Shown here piece after piece: positions 1-8,898 of a stretch of DNA of 43,233 nucleotides. Source of the stretch: Mesorhizobium loti (GTDB taxonomy: Bacteria; Pseudomonadota; Alphaproteobacteria; Rhizobiales; Rhizobiaceae); the NCBI RefSeq assembly GCF_001510895.1, contig NZ_LPWA01000135.1, forward strand, positions 1-43,233. Direction: 5' to 3'. Each line of letters begins with the position of its first letter. Position 1 is the stretch's first letter. Under the pieces are notes generated by a model. The model was not told the DNA's origin and did no database searches. It saw nothing but the letters and a program-made list of their open reading frames with translations. A program made the position numbers and the translations under genes.

Positions 1-98
1 TCGAGGATGAGAAGCTTCGCCTTGTCGCGGATCTGTGCCGGCAGCTCGTCAAATGTGAGACTGGCAACCGTATTGACGACGTCTTCTGTCAGCGACAT
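1..98 (-). CDS. MmgE/PrpD family protein, N-terminal fragment
   Basis: The reverse strand opens at an ATG at 98 and reads in frame to the window edge, giving about 32 residues that begin MSLTEDVVNTVASL and include an IRDKAKLLILD segment. That segment is typical of the extreme N-terminus of the MmgE/PrpD family (2-methylcitrate dehydratase-like proteins). Only the start is present, so substrate and catalytic residues cannot be judged. The gene lies downstream of, and in the same orientation as, the ABC transporter and amidase genes, so it may belong to the same catabolic cluster, although about 295 bases separate it from the nearest permease. The family call rests on a short but characteristic stretch. 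Confidence 0.6.
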   Translation of the reverse strand, partial: MSLTEDVVNTVASLTFDELPAQIRDKAKLLIL

Positions 99-392
99 GT
101 TTTCAAACCTCGGTGAAGAATGCAAAGTAAAATGTGGCCTCTTGGCCTGTGGCGGCAGGCCCTGCCAAGTCCCGCCGGTCGTTCGCGGCTCAACAAGTCT
201 AAGAGCTTTTGGCTTTCTTGGAATTTTCCATCAGTTATGAGCACGGCGCTTTCGTTATTCCGATCAAGCGACGTCTGAACCTGGAGACCGCGCAGGTGAC
301 AACGATCGCGCAAGCGTCGGGCCGCCGAGTGCTGGCGAGCGCCTCGCCAGGCGCTGTCCATGACACCTGAAGCGCAAGGTGCAGGAAGCCGA
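99..392. other. Intergenic stretch, no gene recognised
   Basis: This stretch separates the permease stop at 393 from the MmgE/PrpD start. Open frames occur on both strands, but none resembles a family I know and none has a convincing ribosome binding site. Confidence 0.4.
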
Positions 393-1217
393 TCAGGTCT
401 TCGTTCTGTTTTGGACTAGGCGTATCGCGCCCATAAGCAGGAGTGAGATGGCAACGATGATTGTGGAGACGACTGCGATGACCGGGGTGAGATTGAAGTC
501 GATGTCCTCGAACAGCTTTCTGGTTATCGTCTTGCCATCAACGCCGGAGATGAAAAAAGCGACGGTTGCCTCATCGAACGAGGTTACGAAGGCGAAAACC
601 GCGCCGGTGATCACGCCAGGCGTGATTTGTGGCATGACGATCTCGAAGAAGGCGCGGCCGCGCCGGGCCCCGCAATTAAGGGCAGCCATTTCGAGAACGG
701 GATCGAAGCGCTGCAGCGATGCCGAGACGGCAATAACTACATAGGGAACGGTTAGCATGGTATGCGCCAACAGAAAGCCGAAGAAATTCCCTGTCAGGCC
801 AAGCGGCGCGAAGAACAGATAAAGCGCGATCGCGATGATGATGTGGGGAACGATCAGGGGACTGAGGGCTAACCCGAAAACAAGCGATTTTCCCGGCAGG
901 TCACCTCGGACCAGGGCGACAGCAGCGAGAGTTCCGATGATCGTCGCTGAAATCGTGGTGAAGAAGGCGATGCGGAGGCTGAAAAGCGTCGCTGCGATCC
1001 AGTCGGGGTCACTGAAGAACTGTTCGTACCAACGCAGCGTCAGCCCCGAGGGCGGGAACTCTATGTAGGGGGCATTGCCGAACGAGATCGGTATCACGAT
1101 CAGCGTGGGCAGAACCAGGAAGAACAGGATGACTCCCATAACAGCGCCTGCGGCGATTTTGCCATGTGCGCGGGTACGAAACGGGCGCGTCCGGCTCGAG
1201 GCGATCGTCTCAGACAT
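393..1217 (-). CDS. ABC transporter permease, PotC-like
   Basis: Inner-membrane permease of about 274 residues, the second of two in this operon. It resembles the PotC/YdcV group of spermidine/putrescine-type importers: about six hydrophobic segments, and near residues 175-195 the EMAALNCGARRGRAFFEIVMP stretch, which is the EAA loop that contacts the ATPase. The start chosen is the ATG at 1217 (MSETIASS), because it overlaps the upstream permease stop by 8 bases. An in-frame extension to 1310 would run deep inside that gene. Both permeases look intact although ATPase and binding protein of the same operon are frameshifted. Polyamine-type substrate is a family inference only. Confidence 0.85.
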   Translation of the reverse strand: MSETIASSRTRPFRTRAHGKIAAGAVMGVILFFLVLPTLIVIPISFGNAPYIEFPPSGLTLRWYEQFFSDPDWIAATLFSLRIAFFTTISATIIGTLAAVALVRGDLPGKSLVFGLALSPLIVPHIIIAIALYLFFAPLGLTGNFFGFLLAHTMLTVPYVVIAVSASLQRFDPVLEMAALNCGARRGRAFFEIVMPQITPGVITGAVFAFVTSFDEATVAFFISGVDGKTITRKLFEDIDFNLTPVIAVVSTIIVAISLLLMGAIRLVQNRTKT

Positions 1218-2124
1218 TAGCGAATCCTCTAGAGGTGGCCAGGACCCTGCGGAACATGAACGTGAGCACCAAGGTAACCACAAGAAGTACCGTCGCCAGT
1301 GCGCCTGCAAACGACCAGTTGAGCAAGACCGTCGTCTGCTGTCCGATCAATGTCGCCATCATCAGGGTCTGAGGGCCCCCCACCAAGGCCGGCGTAACGT
1401 AGAAACCGAGGGCAAGGATGAAGGTCATAAGCGTGCCGGCGAAGACGCCGGGCAGACTGAGGGGCAAGGTCACCTTGAAAAAGGTGGTCAAGACGCTGGC
1501 GCCGAGGTTCGCGGCGGCCTGGGGCAGTTCCTTTGGAATGGTCCGTAGGGCGCCGTAGATCGGCAGGACCATGAACGGAAGCATGACATGTGTCATGGCG
1601 ACGATCACCGCGCCTTCAGTATAGATCATCTTGAGCGGTTCTTCGATGATGCCGGTCCCAATGAGGATGTCGTTGAGGACGCCCCTGCGCTGCAACAGAA
1701 TGATCCAGGCATATGAGCGCACAAGAACCGAGGTCCATAACGGGACCAGGACGCAGGCCGCAATCCAGAGGCTTAGCTTGCCGCCCGCCCGCGCCATTGC
1801 AAAGGCAACCGGATATCCAAGGACGAAGGCACTGACCGTCGTCGCCAATGCGATCCAGAGCGTACGTAGCAGAACCTTCAGATAAAGCGGTTCGGTGAAC
1901 ATGCGGACGTAGTTGTCGAGGGTGAAGCCTGGCTTGAACAGGCTGCCGACCAGCATGCGGCCAACCGGGTATAGAAAGCTAAAGAACAAAAGCAGAAGGA
2001 GGGGCAGCAGCAGCACAGTAGTCAAGAGCGGGGGATATCTACCGCCGGTTCCGGTGACTAAGAAGAGCCGCCCAAAACGTGGTGCGGGGGCGGGACTGAT
2101 GGGAGAAACATGCCGACTGCTCAT
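1210..2124 (-). CDS. ABC transporter permease, PotB-like
   Basis: First permease of the pair, 304 residues. A variable cytoplasmic N-terminus is followed by a first membrane segment rich in leucine and phenylalanine (about residues 33-58) and further hydrophobic segments. The EAA-type loop lies near residues 200-230 (ELPQAAANLGASVLTTFFKV). This is the PotB/YdcU side of a polyamine-type binding-protein-dependent importer. Its ATG at 2124 overlaps the end of the ATPase gene by 4 bases, and its own end overlaps the next permease by 8 bases, so translation is probably coupled. No frameshift seen. Confidence 0.85.
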   Translation of the reverse strand: MSSRHVSPISPAPAPRFGRLFLVTGTGGRYPPLLTTVLLLPLLLLLFFSFLYPVGRMLVGSLFKPGFTLDNYVRMFTEPLYLKVLLRTLWIALATTVSAFVLGYPVAFAMARAGGKLSLWIAACVLVPLWTSVLVRSYAWIILLQRRGVLNDILIGTGIIEEPLKMIYTEGAVIVAMTHVMLPFMVLPIYGALRTIPKELPQAAANLGASVLTTFFKVTLPLSLPGVFAGTLMTFILALGFYVTPALVGGPQTLMMATLIGQQTTVLLNWSFAGALATVLLVVTLVLTFMFRRVLATSRGFANV

Positions 2125-3235
2125 CGGCGACCGCCCTTGCCTGAAAACAGATGAATGGCATCGGCGTCGAACAGGATGTCGACCGCATCGCCGCGTGAGA
2201 ATATCGACAGGTCCCGGCTTGTCGGCGCCTGGATATGCAGAGGAGGGCCGGTGCGTCCGTCGATGTCCACTAGAAGAATCTGGTGCGTACCAAGATAGAT
2301 CGATGTGTTGACGGTTCCGGCGATGGCGTTAGGGCCGCCCAAGCCACGCGCGGCGAGGGAGATGTTTTCTGGCCGGATCGCAGCCTGCAGCGACAGTCCG
2401 GGAGAAACCTCCAGGGTATGTCCATTGAGAGACCGAGTCACATTAAGCGTTGAGGCTTCGGTGACTCTGATCTGGTGACCGACCTTCTCGGATCCGACAT
2501 ATTCGACCGGCAGGAAGTTCATCTTGCCGATAAAATCCGCCACGAACGGAGAGGCTGGCTCGCTGTAGAGACTGGCGGGGCTGCCGATCTGGGCAATTTG
2601 ACCGTCGCTCATGACCGCGATCCGGTCCGACATGGTCAAGGCTTCCTCCTGATCGTGAGTCACATAGATGACGGTAACGCCAAGACGCTGCTGAAGTGTC
2701 TTGATCTCGATCTGCAGCTGTTCGCGAAGTTTCTTGTCGAGCGCGCGAGGGGCTCGTCCATCAAGAGCACGGGGGGCTCGAAGACCAGCGCCCGAGCCAG
2801 GGCAACACGTTGCTGCTGTCCCCCAGACAATTGGGTGGGCATCCGGCTGCCATAGGCGTCGAGTTGGACCATGGCGAGAGCTTCGCCGACCCGCCGCGCG
2901 ATCTGCGCGCGATCGATCTTGCGCATACGCAACGGGAAGGCGACGTTGTCTTTCACTGACATGTGGGGGAAAAGGGCATATTTCTGGAAGACCATGCCCA
3001 CGTTGCGCTTGTTGGGAGCAACATACGTCACATCGGTCGCGCCGATCTCGATGAGACCCGCGGTCGGCAGCTCAAAACCGGCTATCATCATCAAAAGGGT
3101 CGTTTTGCCGGAACCCGAGGGACCTAGAAGCGAGAGGAATTCCCCCGCCTTCACATCGACAGAAACACCTTCGACCGCGGTGACCGATCCGTAGCGTTTT
3201 ACGATTTCACGGACCGTGACCCGTTCACCCTTCAT
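2121..3235 (-). pseudogene. ABC transporter ATP-binding protein, PotA-like, frameshifted
   Basis: The reading frame from the ATG at 3235 encodes Walker A (GPSGSGKTT, residues 38-46), the Q-loop, the LSGGQQQ signature (about 136-142) and Walker B (VLLMDEPL, about 156-163). Immediately after DEPL the frame is lost. The neighbouring frame resumes with a normal D-loop continuation (ALDKKLREQLQIEIK) and runs through the THDQEEA switch region to a TOBE-type C-terminal domain, stopping at 2121. The family pattern EPL-GALD implies one G is missing near 2741-2747. Repaired, the protein would be 371 residues, normal for PotA. It would energise the two adjacent permeases. Either a real mutation or a sequence error; the remainder looks undamaged. 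Confidence 0.85.
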
Positions 3236-3594
3236 TGTGTTCCCACTCTGGTTTGTTGCTTAAACTCACATGGGGCTGACGTCCGCCAAGGTTCACGCCG
3301 ATCCCGATCCGAACGGTCTCTGCCGCTTTATGCGGTTATGTTAGACACAGAAAAGTCGAGCACAAGCCCGTGCTGTTATGATCTGACCCTATCGGTTATG
3401 ACCGGAGAGTGTTGGTCGGTGCCCAATTGCAGTGCGGAGCGGGCCGAGACTTGTTTATCCCGCAATCCGCGCGTTCTGGTTAACCTCGACGCGGGCTTGG
3501 GACTGTCGAACTGCCTTGCATTCCTCTTCTGCTGCGGTTTTATAAAAAAGCTGCAAGCGGAACGCGAAGACCACCTTGCTCGTCGCGTGCTAAG
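3236..3594. other. Intergenic region between ATPase and amidase genes
   Basis: About 360 bases less GC-rich than the flanking genes. I see no gene, RNA or clear terminator. It interrupts the transporter cluster, so the ATPase-permease genes may have their own promoter here. Confidence 0.4.
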
Positions 3595-5034
3595 TCAGCT
3601 ATTTCCTGCTCGAACCGTTGGCCGCCGTTCTCTCCACGGTCTGGCCTCCTCCAGGTCGCGTGCGACACGGACCAGTGTGGCCTCGTCGCCAAAGCGTCCG
3701 ACGATCTGAAGGCCGATCGGCAGCCCGTCGGAACTTTGTCCCAAAGGCAAGGATAGTGCAGGTTGTCCGGTGATATTGAATACGGGCAGGTGACATCCCT
3801 TATAGGCTTTTTCTGCCCACTCTTCTGCAGAGATCGCTGCGTGTGTCAGACTGTAAATGCCGCCATGCGAATGGGCGACGATTGGCTGCGTGGGGGTCAG
3901 CAGAATGTCAAAGGCATCAATTGCCTCAGCCACTTGGAACCGCATTCTTCGGAACCCTTCATCTACCTCATTCCAATTCGATAGAGGTTTGTTCCGGCCT
4001 CGTTCGTAGAGCTTCAGAGTGACCGGCTCCAAAGTATCCGTGCTGATCGTGCGGCCCATGGTCCGCGCCGACGCTTCGAGCGAACTCGCGCCGAGATCTG
4101 AAAAGAGGAGAATTATTCTAATGAACTCTTCGAAATCAAACGGCGGCTCGATCTCCGTCACCTGGTGACCCATTTCCTCGAGAAGTGAGGCAGTCGAGTC
4201 GACCACTTGCAGGACTTCCGGCCCAAGATCGAGCTTACCCCATGTCGTTCTCGCGACCCCCACCCGCAGAGTGCCGGTGGGCTGGGAAAGCTCCTCTACA
4301 TAGGGACGTTTTGGCTGGACAATGACAAACGGGTCGCCGGGATGGGGACCAGAAAACACGTCCAGGGCGGCGGCCATATCGCGCACGGTCCGGCAGAGAA
4401 CAAACGATCGCGAAAGACCGACTCCTGCATCCTGCTGATCGGGGCCGGCGGAAATGCGTCCGCGGGACGGATTCAGCCCCACAAGGCCGCACCAAGCTGC
4501 GGGCCCCCGAATTGACCCGCCAACGTCGCTGGCATGTGCAATGGGAGTGATACCCGCGGCGACCGCCGCTGCGGCCCCGCCGGACGAGCCCCCCGCGGTG
4601 CGTTCCAAACTCCATGGATTGCGGGTGATACCATTGAGAATGGTCTCGGTCGCTCCAGATAACCCAAGCTCGGATGTTGCTGTTCTTCCGACAGTCCGAA
4701 GGCCAGCGGCCCGGGCGCGACAAAAAAAGAAGCTGTCGGTAGCGGAGTGATGGCCTTTGAACAGACGGCTTCCTTGTTCCTGGAGACGACCAGCCTCGCT
4801 GGCTCCGAGATCCTTTCGAAGAAATGGCACGCCGTTGAAAAGTCCGGAGTTAGCCCCGGCAACGGTCTCAGCATCTTCGTAGAACTCGATGACCGCGTTG
4901 ATGCGAGGATTGACCTCGTCATAAGCCTCTCGGGCTAGGCGCGCCAGCTCAGCAGGAGTTATTTCGCCTACATTCAGGAGAGACGCCAAGCCCGTCGCAT
5001 CGTATTCTACGTATTCACGGAGCTTCAACTTCAA
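3595..5034 (-). CDS. Amidase (amidase signature family)
   Basis: Intact 479-residue enzyme of the amidase signature family, which hydrolyses carboxamides using a Ser-cisSer-Lys triad. The triad is visible: Lys74 in FLRKDLG, Ser150 in the glycine-rich TAGGSSGGAAAAVAAG stretch and Ser174 in DVGGSIRGPAAWCGLVGL, with the usual 24-residue spacing between the serines. Length and order fit GatA-like amidases, but no gatB or gatC lies nearby, so a catabolic role is more likely than tRNA amidation. It sits between the solute-binding protein and ATPase genes of an importer on the same strand, suggesting that the transported compound, or a product of it, carries an amide bond. The substrate is unknown. 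Confidence 0.88.
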   Translation of the reverse strand: MKLKLREYVEYDATGLASLLNVGEITPAELARLAREAYDEVNPRINAVIEFYEDAETVAGANSGLFNGVPFLRKDLGASEAGRLQEQGSRLFKGHHSATDSFFFCRARAAGLRTVGRTATSELGLSGATETILNGITRNPWSLERTAGGSSGGAAAAVAAGITPIAHASDVGGSIRGPAAWCGLVGLNPSRGRISAGPDQQDAGVGLSRSFVLCRTVRDMAAALDVFSGPHPGDPFVIVQPKRPYVEELSQPTGTLRVGVARTTWGKLDLGPEVLQVVDSTASLLEEMGHQVTEIEPPFDFEEFIRIILLFSDLGASSLEASARTMGRTISTDTLEPVTLKLYERGRNKPLSNWNEVDEGFRRMRFQVAEAIDAFDILLTPTQPIVAHSHGGIYSLTHAAISAEEWAEKAYKGCHLPVFNITGQPALSLPLGQSSDGLPIGLQIVGRFGDEATLVRVARDLEEARPWRERRPTVRAGNS

Positions 5035-5212
5035 TGGTTCCTGATGTGCTCTATCGATGTGATGTGATGTCTATCATGTGATGGTTACAGGATAGATCAC
5101 GGCAAGCCGAATGCGGGTCTCGAACCGGTGAGTGATAAATCTGTCCGTTCGAAACCCAACATTCGGTAGGTGGGTCTGTAGAGACAACCCTGCTCTGCAG
5201 GAGGTATAAATT

Positions 5213-6321
5213 TCATCCACTGATCCAAGTCGACCAGCGCTCAAGCACCTTGTCACGGTTAGCGCTAAGCCAATTGGGGTCCACTTTGACGACCTTCGAC
5301 AAATTGTCCGATGATGTGACGAGTGTTGCTGCGAATTTAGGATCAAGAAGCGCCAGAGCACTCTTGTTAGGAACCGCATAGAACATCTTCTTCATAAATG
5401 CTGCGTGCGCTTCTGGGTGCGTATACATAAAGTTAAGAAGAGCCTTGGCGGCAAATACACTTGGTGCCCCCTTTGTTATGCTATAAGTCTGCGCTTCATA
5501 ACTCGCTCCGTCCCAAGTAAAACGAACTGGAATGCCTTCTTCCTGCAAGCGAGACGCACGTCCGTTCCACATTGCGGAAGCAACCACTTCTCCATTACGG
5601 AACACTTGCTGACTTTGGTCGCCACTGGTCCACCAAACCGCGACGTGTGGTTTGATTTCGTCCAGCTTCTTGAACGCGCGATCAAGGTCCAGCGGAAACA
5701 GCTTTTCGCGTGGTACGCCGTCTGCAAGCAACGCGCCGCTAAGAAGATACCAGGGGCTGCCGTAGTTCGGGAGCGCTCGTGGCCCTGGGAATGCCTTGAG
5801 ATCCCAAAATTCAACCCAGTTCGATGGCCCGCCCTTCGGGAATGCGCGTTCATCGTAAGTCAAGACCGTACCGCCCTGATCCCAAGCTACGGCGACTCCT
5901 TCAACACAAGATCCTGCGGACCCATAGGCACCGACGTTTGGCATTTCCTGACAGCTCTTCCCAAGGTCTTCGAAATGTGGCTTGAAGTCAGACGACAAGG
6001 CCAATTCGCGACTGAGATAGACAATGTCCCATTCCATCTTGTTCAACTGGATCATTGCCTGAAAGCGCGCGGTGGCGTCGGGCCCTGACCCGTCGACTGC
6101 AGTGACGGATATTCCAGTTTCCTTTGTAAATGGCTGAAAGAACAGTTCGTCCATTACCTTGCCGAAGGCGCCGGATCCCGAGGCGATTACAACATGATCT
6201 TGACCCGCGCCTTGGCGGCCTCAACAAGAGAGGCGGCGGACTGTGCTAGTGCGAAGCGTGGTATGAGCGCACCAGTCGCGGCGGCTGCACCCACCTGTAA
6301 TAGACTGCGTCTGCTGATCAT
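5213..6321 (-). pseudogene. ABC transporter solute-binding protein, PotD-like, frameshifted
   Basis: The start at 6321 is preceded by a strong GGGAGG ribosome binding site and opens with a secretion signal (MISRRSLLQVGAAAATGAL, twin-arginine-like, with ALAQ at the likely cleavage site). After VKIM the frame meets a stop. The adjacent frame continues with VIASGSGAFGKVMDEL, then FQPFTKETGISVTAV and the body of a periplasmic binding protein, ending at 5213. One base is missing near 6190-6196. Repaired length is about 369 residues, normal for the spermidine/putrescine-binding (PotD) family. It would deliver substrate to the permeases encoded downstream. Without repair the signal peptide is separated from the mature protein, so no functional receptor would be exported. 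Confidence 0.82.
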
Positions 6322-6487
6322 CGAAACCTCCCTATCGACGTGGATCCTTAATTCTGTAGCATCACCAAAAGATGAGCCCGTTGGCCAGACCCGGATGTTA
6401 TGCTCGGACTTAGATTGTTATGAACCAGCGCCTTTGAGGCTCAGCATGTCGTGATCGATGCATGAGCTCTGGCGTCTTCATTTGGTC

Positions 6488-7068
6488 TGACCTGCCCCCC
6501 AGGAAAGTCCTCGCTTTGAGGCATCAGGCGGGGCTTCCCGCGCCTGAGTTGTGCCGCAAGCATGGCATCGCGGACGCGACGTTCTACAACTGGAAGAAGC
6601 GCTATGGCGGCCTGACGCCTCGGAGTTCAAGCGCATGCGTCAACTCGAGCATGAGAACAACCGGCTCAAGAACATCGTCGCCGACCTGACGCTTAAGAAG
6701 CGCCATGCTGGCAGGACGTCGCGCGCCGAAAGCGATGAGGCCTGCCCGCCGACGGCGGCTTGTGGATAAGGTTCGACTGACTGGAGGGTGTCGATCCGCC
6801 GGGCATGCGCGACGTTTGTGATCGAGACGTCGCTCTATTACTACAAATCGCGGCGAGCAGGCCGATCTCAGAGCCAAGATCAGGGAGATTACCCAGACAC
6901 ATGCGCTATGGTTACCGGCGTGTTCACGTGTTGCTGGGCCGGAGGGCTGGGTCGGTCAACCCAGTGCGAATCTATAGTCTTTACAAGGAGATAGACTTGC
7001 AGTTCATGAACAAGACGCCGAAGCGTCGGGCAAAGGCCAAGCTTTGGCGCTCGTCAACATCGCGCTAG
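6488..7068 (+). mobile_element. IS3-family (IS407-like group) element, degenerate
   Basis: The left end resembles IS3-family termini (TGACCTGCCCCCC from 6488). It is followed by an OrfA remnant with the helix-turn-helix LRHQAGLPAPELCRKHGIAD and ATFYNWKKRYGG. That frame breaks near 6610 and continues in the next frame as the leucine-zipper part (EFKRMRQLEHENNRLK). An OrfB remnant follows (ETSLYYYKSRR, then after another shift RYGYRRVHVLLGRRAG and NKTPKRRAKAKL). The stop at 7068 removes the whole DDE catalytic domain and no right end is recognisable. The element cannot transpose by itself. It marks the start of the IS-rich zone that separates the transporter genes from the ICE core. Confidence 0.8.
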
Positions 7069-7206
7069 GGAGGCGGCTTTAGCGTTGTTCACTCGCAGAA
7101 AATTGTGTCAAACGCGACGCCTGCGGTTGGTAAGGTAAGGGGCCCCTCGTTGATGGGGCGGAACAAGAGCAGTGCGAAATCGATGGGATGGAAGGCTCCC
7201 GCGGCG

Positions 7207-7560
7207 TTAGAGCACGTCCGATTTAATTCGGGTCATATCCACCGGCCTTTGAGGTAGTTGGCGCATTCTGCGGGCATGAAAAAGATCGACAACGGCGCCG
7301 ACTGTGTTCCACAGTGCGGCGATGGTTCGCTCGGCCTTGGCGGGCAACAGCGCCTTGGACTTGGCAAAGGCGTTCTCGATGGGGTTGAAGTCGGGGCTGT
7401 AGGGCGGAAGGAACATCAGCCTCGCACCGGCGGTCTCAATTGCGTCCCGCACGCCAGCGGCTTTGTGGGCAGGCAAGTTGTCCATGATGACGACGTCGCC
7501 GAGCGACAATGTCGGGACCAGGACCTGCTCGACATAGGCAAGGAACACGTTGCCGTTCAT
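7207..7560 (-). pseudogene. IS630-family transposase, C-terminal remnant
   Basis: About 117 residues match the C-terminal half of an IS630-type DDE transposase. The second catalytic aspartate region is present (VVIMDNLPAHKA), as is the third motif (MFLPPYSPDFNPIENAFAKSKALL, with the glutamate). The N-terminal DNA-binding half and first aspartate are missing, cut off near 7560, where unrelated CHAD-domain coding sequence begins on the other strand. The stop codon lies at the outer end, where a terminal repeat would be expected. The element is dead; the junction at about 7560-7575 is a deletion or insertion breakpoint. Confidence 0.8.
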
Positions 7561-7574
7561 GGTGGCTCACCTCG

Positions 7575-7850
7575 GAATTTGGCGATGCGCGCAATATCGA
7601 CGTGATGATCGACCGCGCTTCGAGCGAGGCCCTTTCAAGCCGTCTTCAAGACGCGCGCGACGACGCCTATGCGGCGGTCGAAGCATCGCTCTCCTCGACG
7701 CGTGCCCGCTCTTTGATGATCGACGCCGCCGAGTGGATTTCCATCGGGGACTGGCGAACCCAAGCGGACGAAACGTTGTACGAGCAGCCGTCAACGGATT
7801 TCGCCTCGGGTGTATTTGATAAACTTTGGAAAAAGGTGGCGAAGGGCGGC
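7575..7850 (+). pseudogene. CHAD-domain protein fragment
   Basis: About 90 codons resemble the middle of a CHAD domain, the conserved histidine alpha-helical domain often attached to CYTH triphosphatases. Visible are FGDARNIDVMIDRA (the usual domain start is LGxARDxDV), then AYAAVEASLSSTRARSLMIDAAEWI and FASGVFDKLWKKVAKGG. The fragment starts abruptly at the IS630 remnant and stops at KKVAKGG, where an IS5-like transposase tail follows in frame. Both ends of the domain are lost, so no function is expected. I call it a relic of a chromosomal gene broken by successive insertions. Confidence 0.6.
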
Positions 7851-7970
7851 GACAACGCCATCCTGGCCGCAGCCGGATATAACTTCTTCCTCCTGCTCAG
7901 ATGGCTGAAGGGTTTTTTGTCGCTCTTGATCGCTCTGCTTCAACCCCGGCCCAAGCCGGTCGCCGCTTAG
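7848..7970 (+). pseudogene. IS5-like transposase C-terminal tail
   Basis: About 40 codons read NAILAAAGYNFFLLLRWLKGFLSLL, the usual ending of IS5/IS1182-type transposases (AVLAAAGYNFxLLLRWL), followed by a stop. The tail is fused in frame to the CHAD fragment. Nothing else of the transposase is present. The junction lies within the codons for KGGDN at about 7845-7852. Confidence 0.6.
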
Positions 7971-8227
7971 AGCCCAAATTGTTCACAGTCGACCATGTAT
8001 CTGTCTTGCGGACCACGCGCTCTCGTCCCAGCTGCGGCCGATTGAATGCTACAGCAGCAGGCGACATGCCAGCGGCAACAGACACCGCAACTATTTAGCA
8101 GCCCAACGACCTGCGGGCCTCTCGAAATGTCAGTCGCGAGACGCCTCGTGTGCGTAGTGTTCGAGCTCGGTGTCCAGCAAGGCTGGCTGATCCTTTGGTT
8201 TGCGGCGGACAGAGGCTTCGCTCATCG

Positions 8228-8867
8228 CTAGAGCCCGAACAGCCGAAAGCTGGTACGGCCAGACAGCTCGCGCACGACATCGAGTTGTTGCAGCCGCTCG
8301 AACAGCCGCCGCGCCGCAAACCGCGACAGATTCTTGGTCGTTAGCGATCCCGAAACGGCATCTTCATTCAAGAGCAAGAAAATCACGTCGGCAGCGCCTT
8401 TCGCGCGCAGCCTTGGCGCCACCGCCATGAGCTTTTCGGCACGACGCGACAACTCGGTAGCCAGCCGGCAGGCATCGGCAGCCGCTTGAACCAGGGCCAA
8501 GCAGACCGCCCGCTCAAAACCTTTTTCGCCCGGTCGGATGCGCTTGCCCCCGCCGGCCTCGGCGCGGAAGGCTGGTCCAAAAACCTGCGCCATCAGGAGA
8601 GGCAGTGGCCGAGGCCAGCGCAAGCTTTGCGCCAGCACCAGGTCGGCCAGCCAGAAGGCCAACAGCTCGGCATCGGGGCGCATGGCGACGACCCGGGCGG
8701 CGATCGCCGCGGCGGCGAACGGCGCCGGCCGCTGCGACCGCCCTAATTTCGATCTCCGCGCAGAGGTCAGCGAGCGCCGCGTCGTCCCAGTGGAGGCCAA
8801 GCTGGTAGACGATCTTTTCGAGCCGTTCGGCGCTCACGGCGGGCGGGTGCACGGTGTCGGACTGCAC
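8228..8867 (-). pseudogene. DUF1403 family protein, truncated and frameshifted
   Basis: The C-terminal part of a DUF1403 protein, a family of unknown function common on rhizobial plasmids and islands. Recognisable are PDAELLAFWLADLVLAQSLRWPRPLPLL, then the AVAPRLRAKGAADVIFLLLNEDAV stretch and the ending RELSGRTSFRLFGL. Upstream, the segment HPPAVSAERLEKIVYQLGLHWDDAALADL lies in a different frame, so there is a frame change near 8749. The 5' end is cut at the ISL3 element's inverted repeat (8861), and I could not find the missing N-terminus beyond the element's other end. The gene is therefore interrupted and probably dead. Confidence 0.65.
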
Positions 8868-8898
8868 TTAATTGGGCTCTGCCTCAAAGTGTGTGGCG
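8861..8898 (+). repeat. ISL3 element left inverted repeat
   Basis: Thirty-eight bases that match the reverse complement of 10540-10577 without mismatch; they begin ACTGCACTTAATTGGGCTC. The first seven overlap the cut end of the DUF1403 remnant. Confidence 0.85.

Noticed and set aside
89..361. Open frames on both strands near the left edge
   Set aside because: Composition and lack of start signals suggest chance; only the MmgE/PrpD start at 98 is supported.
5405..6088. A 227-codon plus-strand frame opposite the solute-binding protein
   Set aside because: There is no start signal or family resemblance. The minus strand encodes recognisable binding-protein sequence.
7971..8227. Short open frames between the IS5-like tail and the DUF1403 remnant, including a 31-codon frame starting near 8227 on the minus strand
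   Set aside because: They are too short and degraded to support a gene call.
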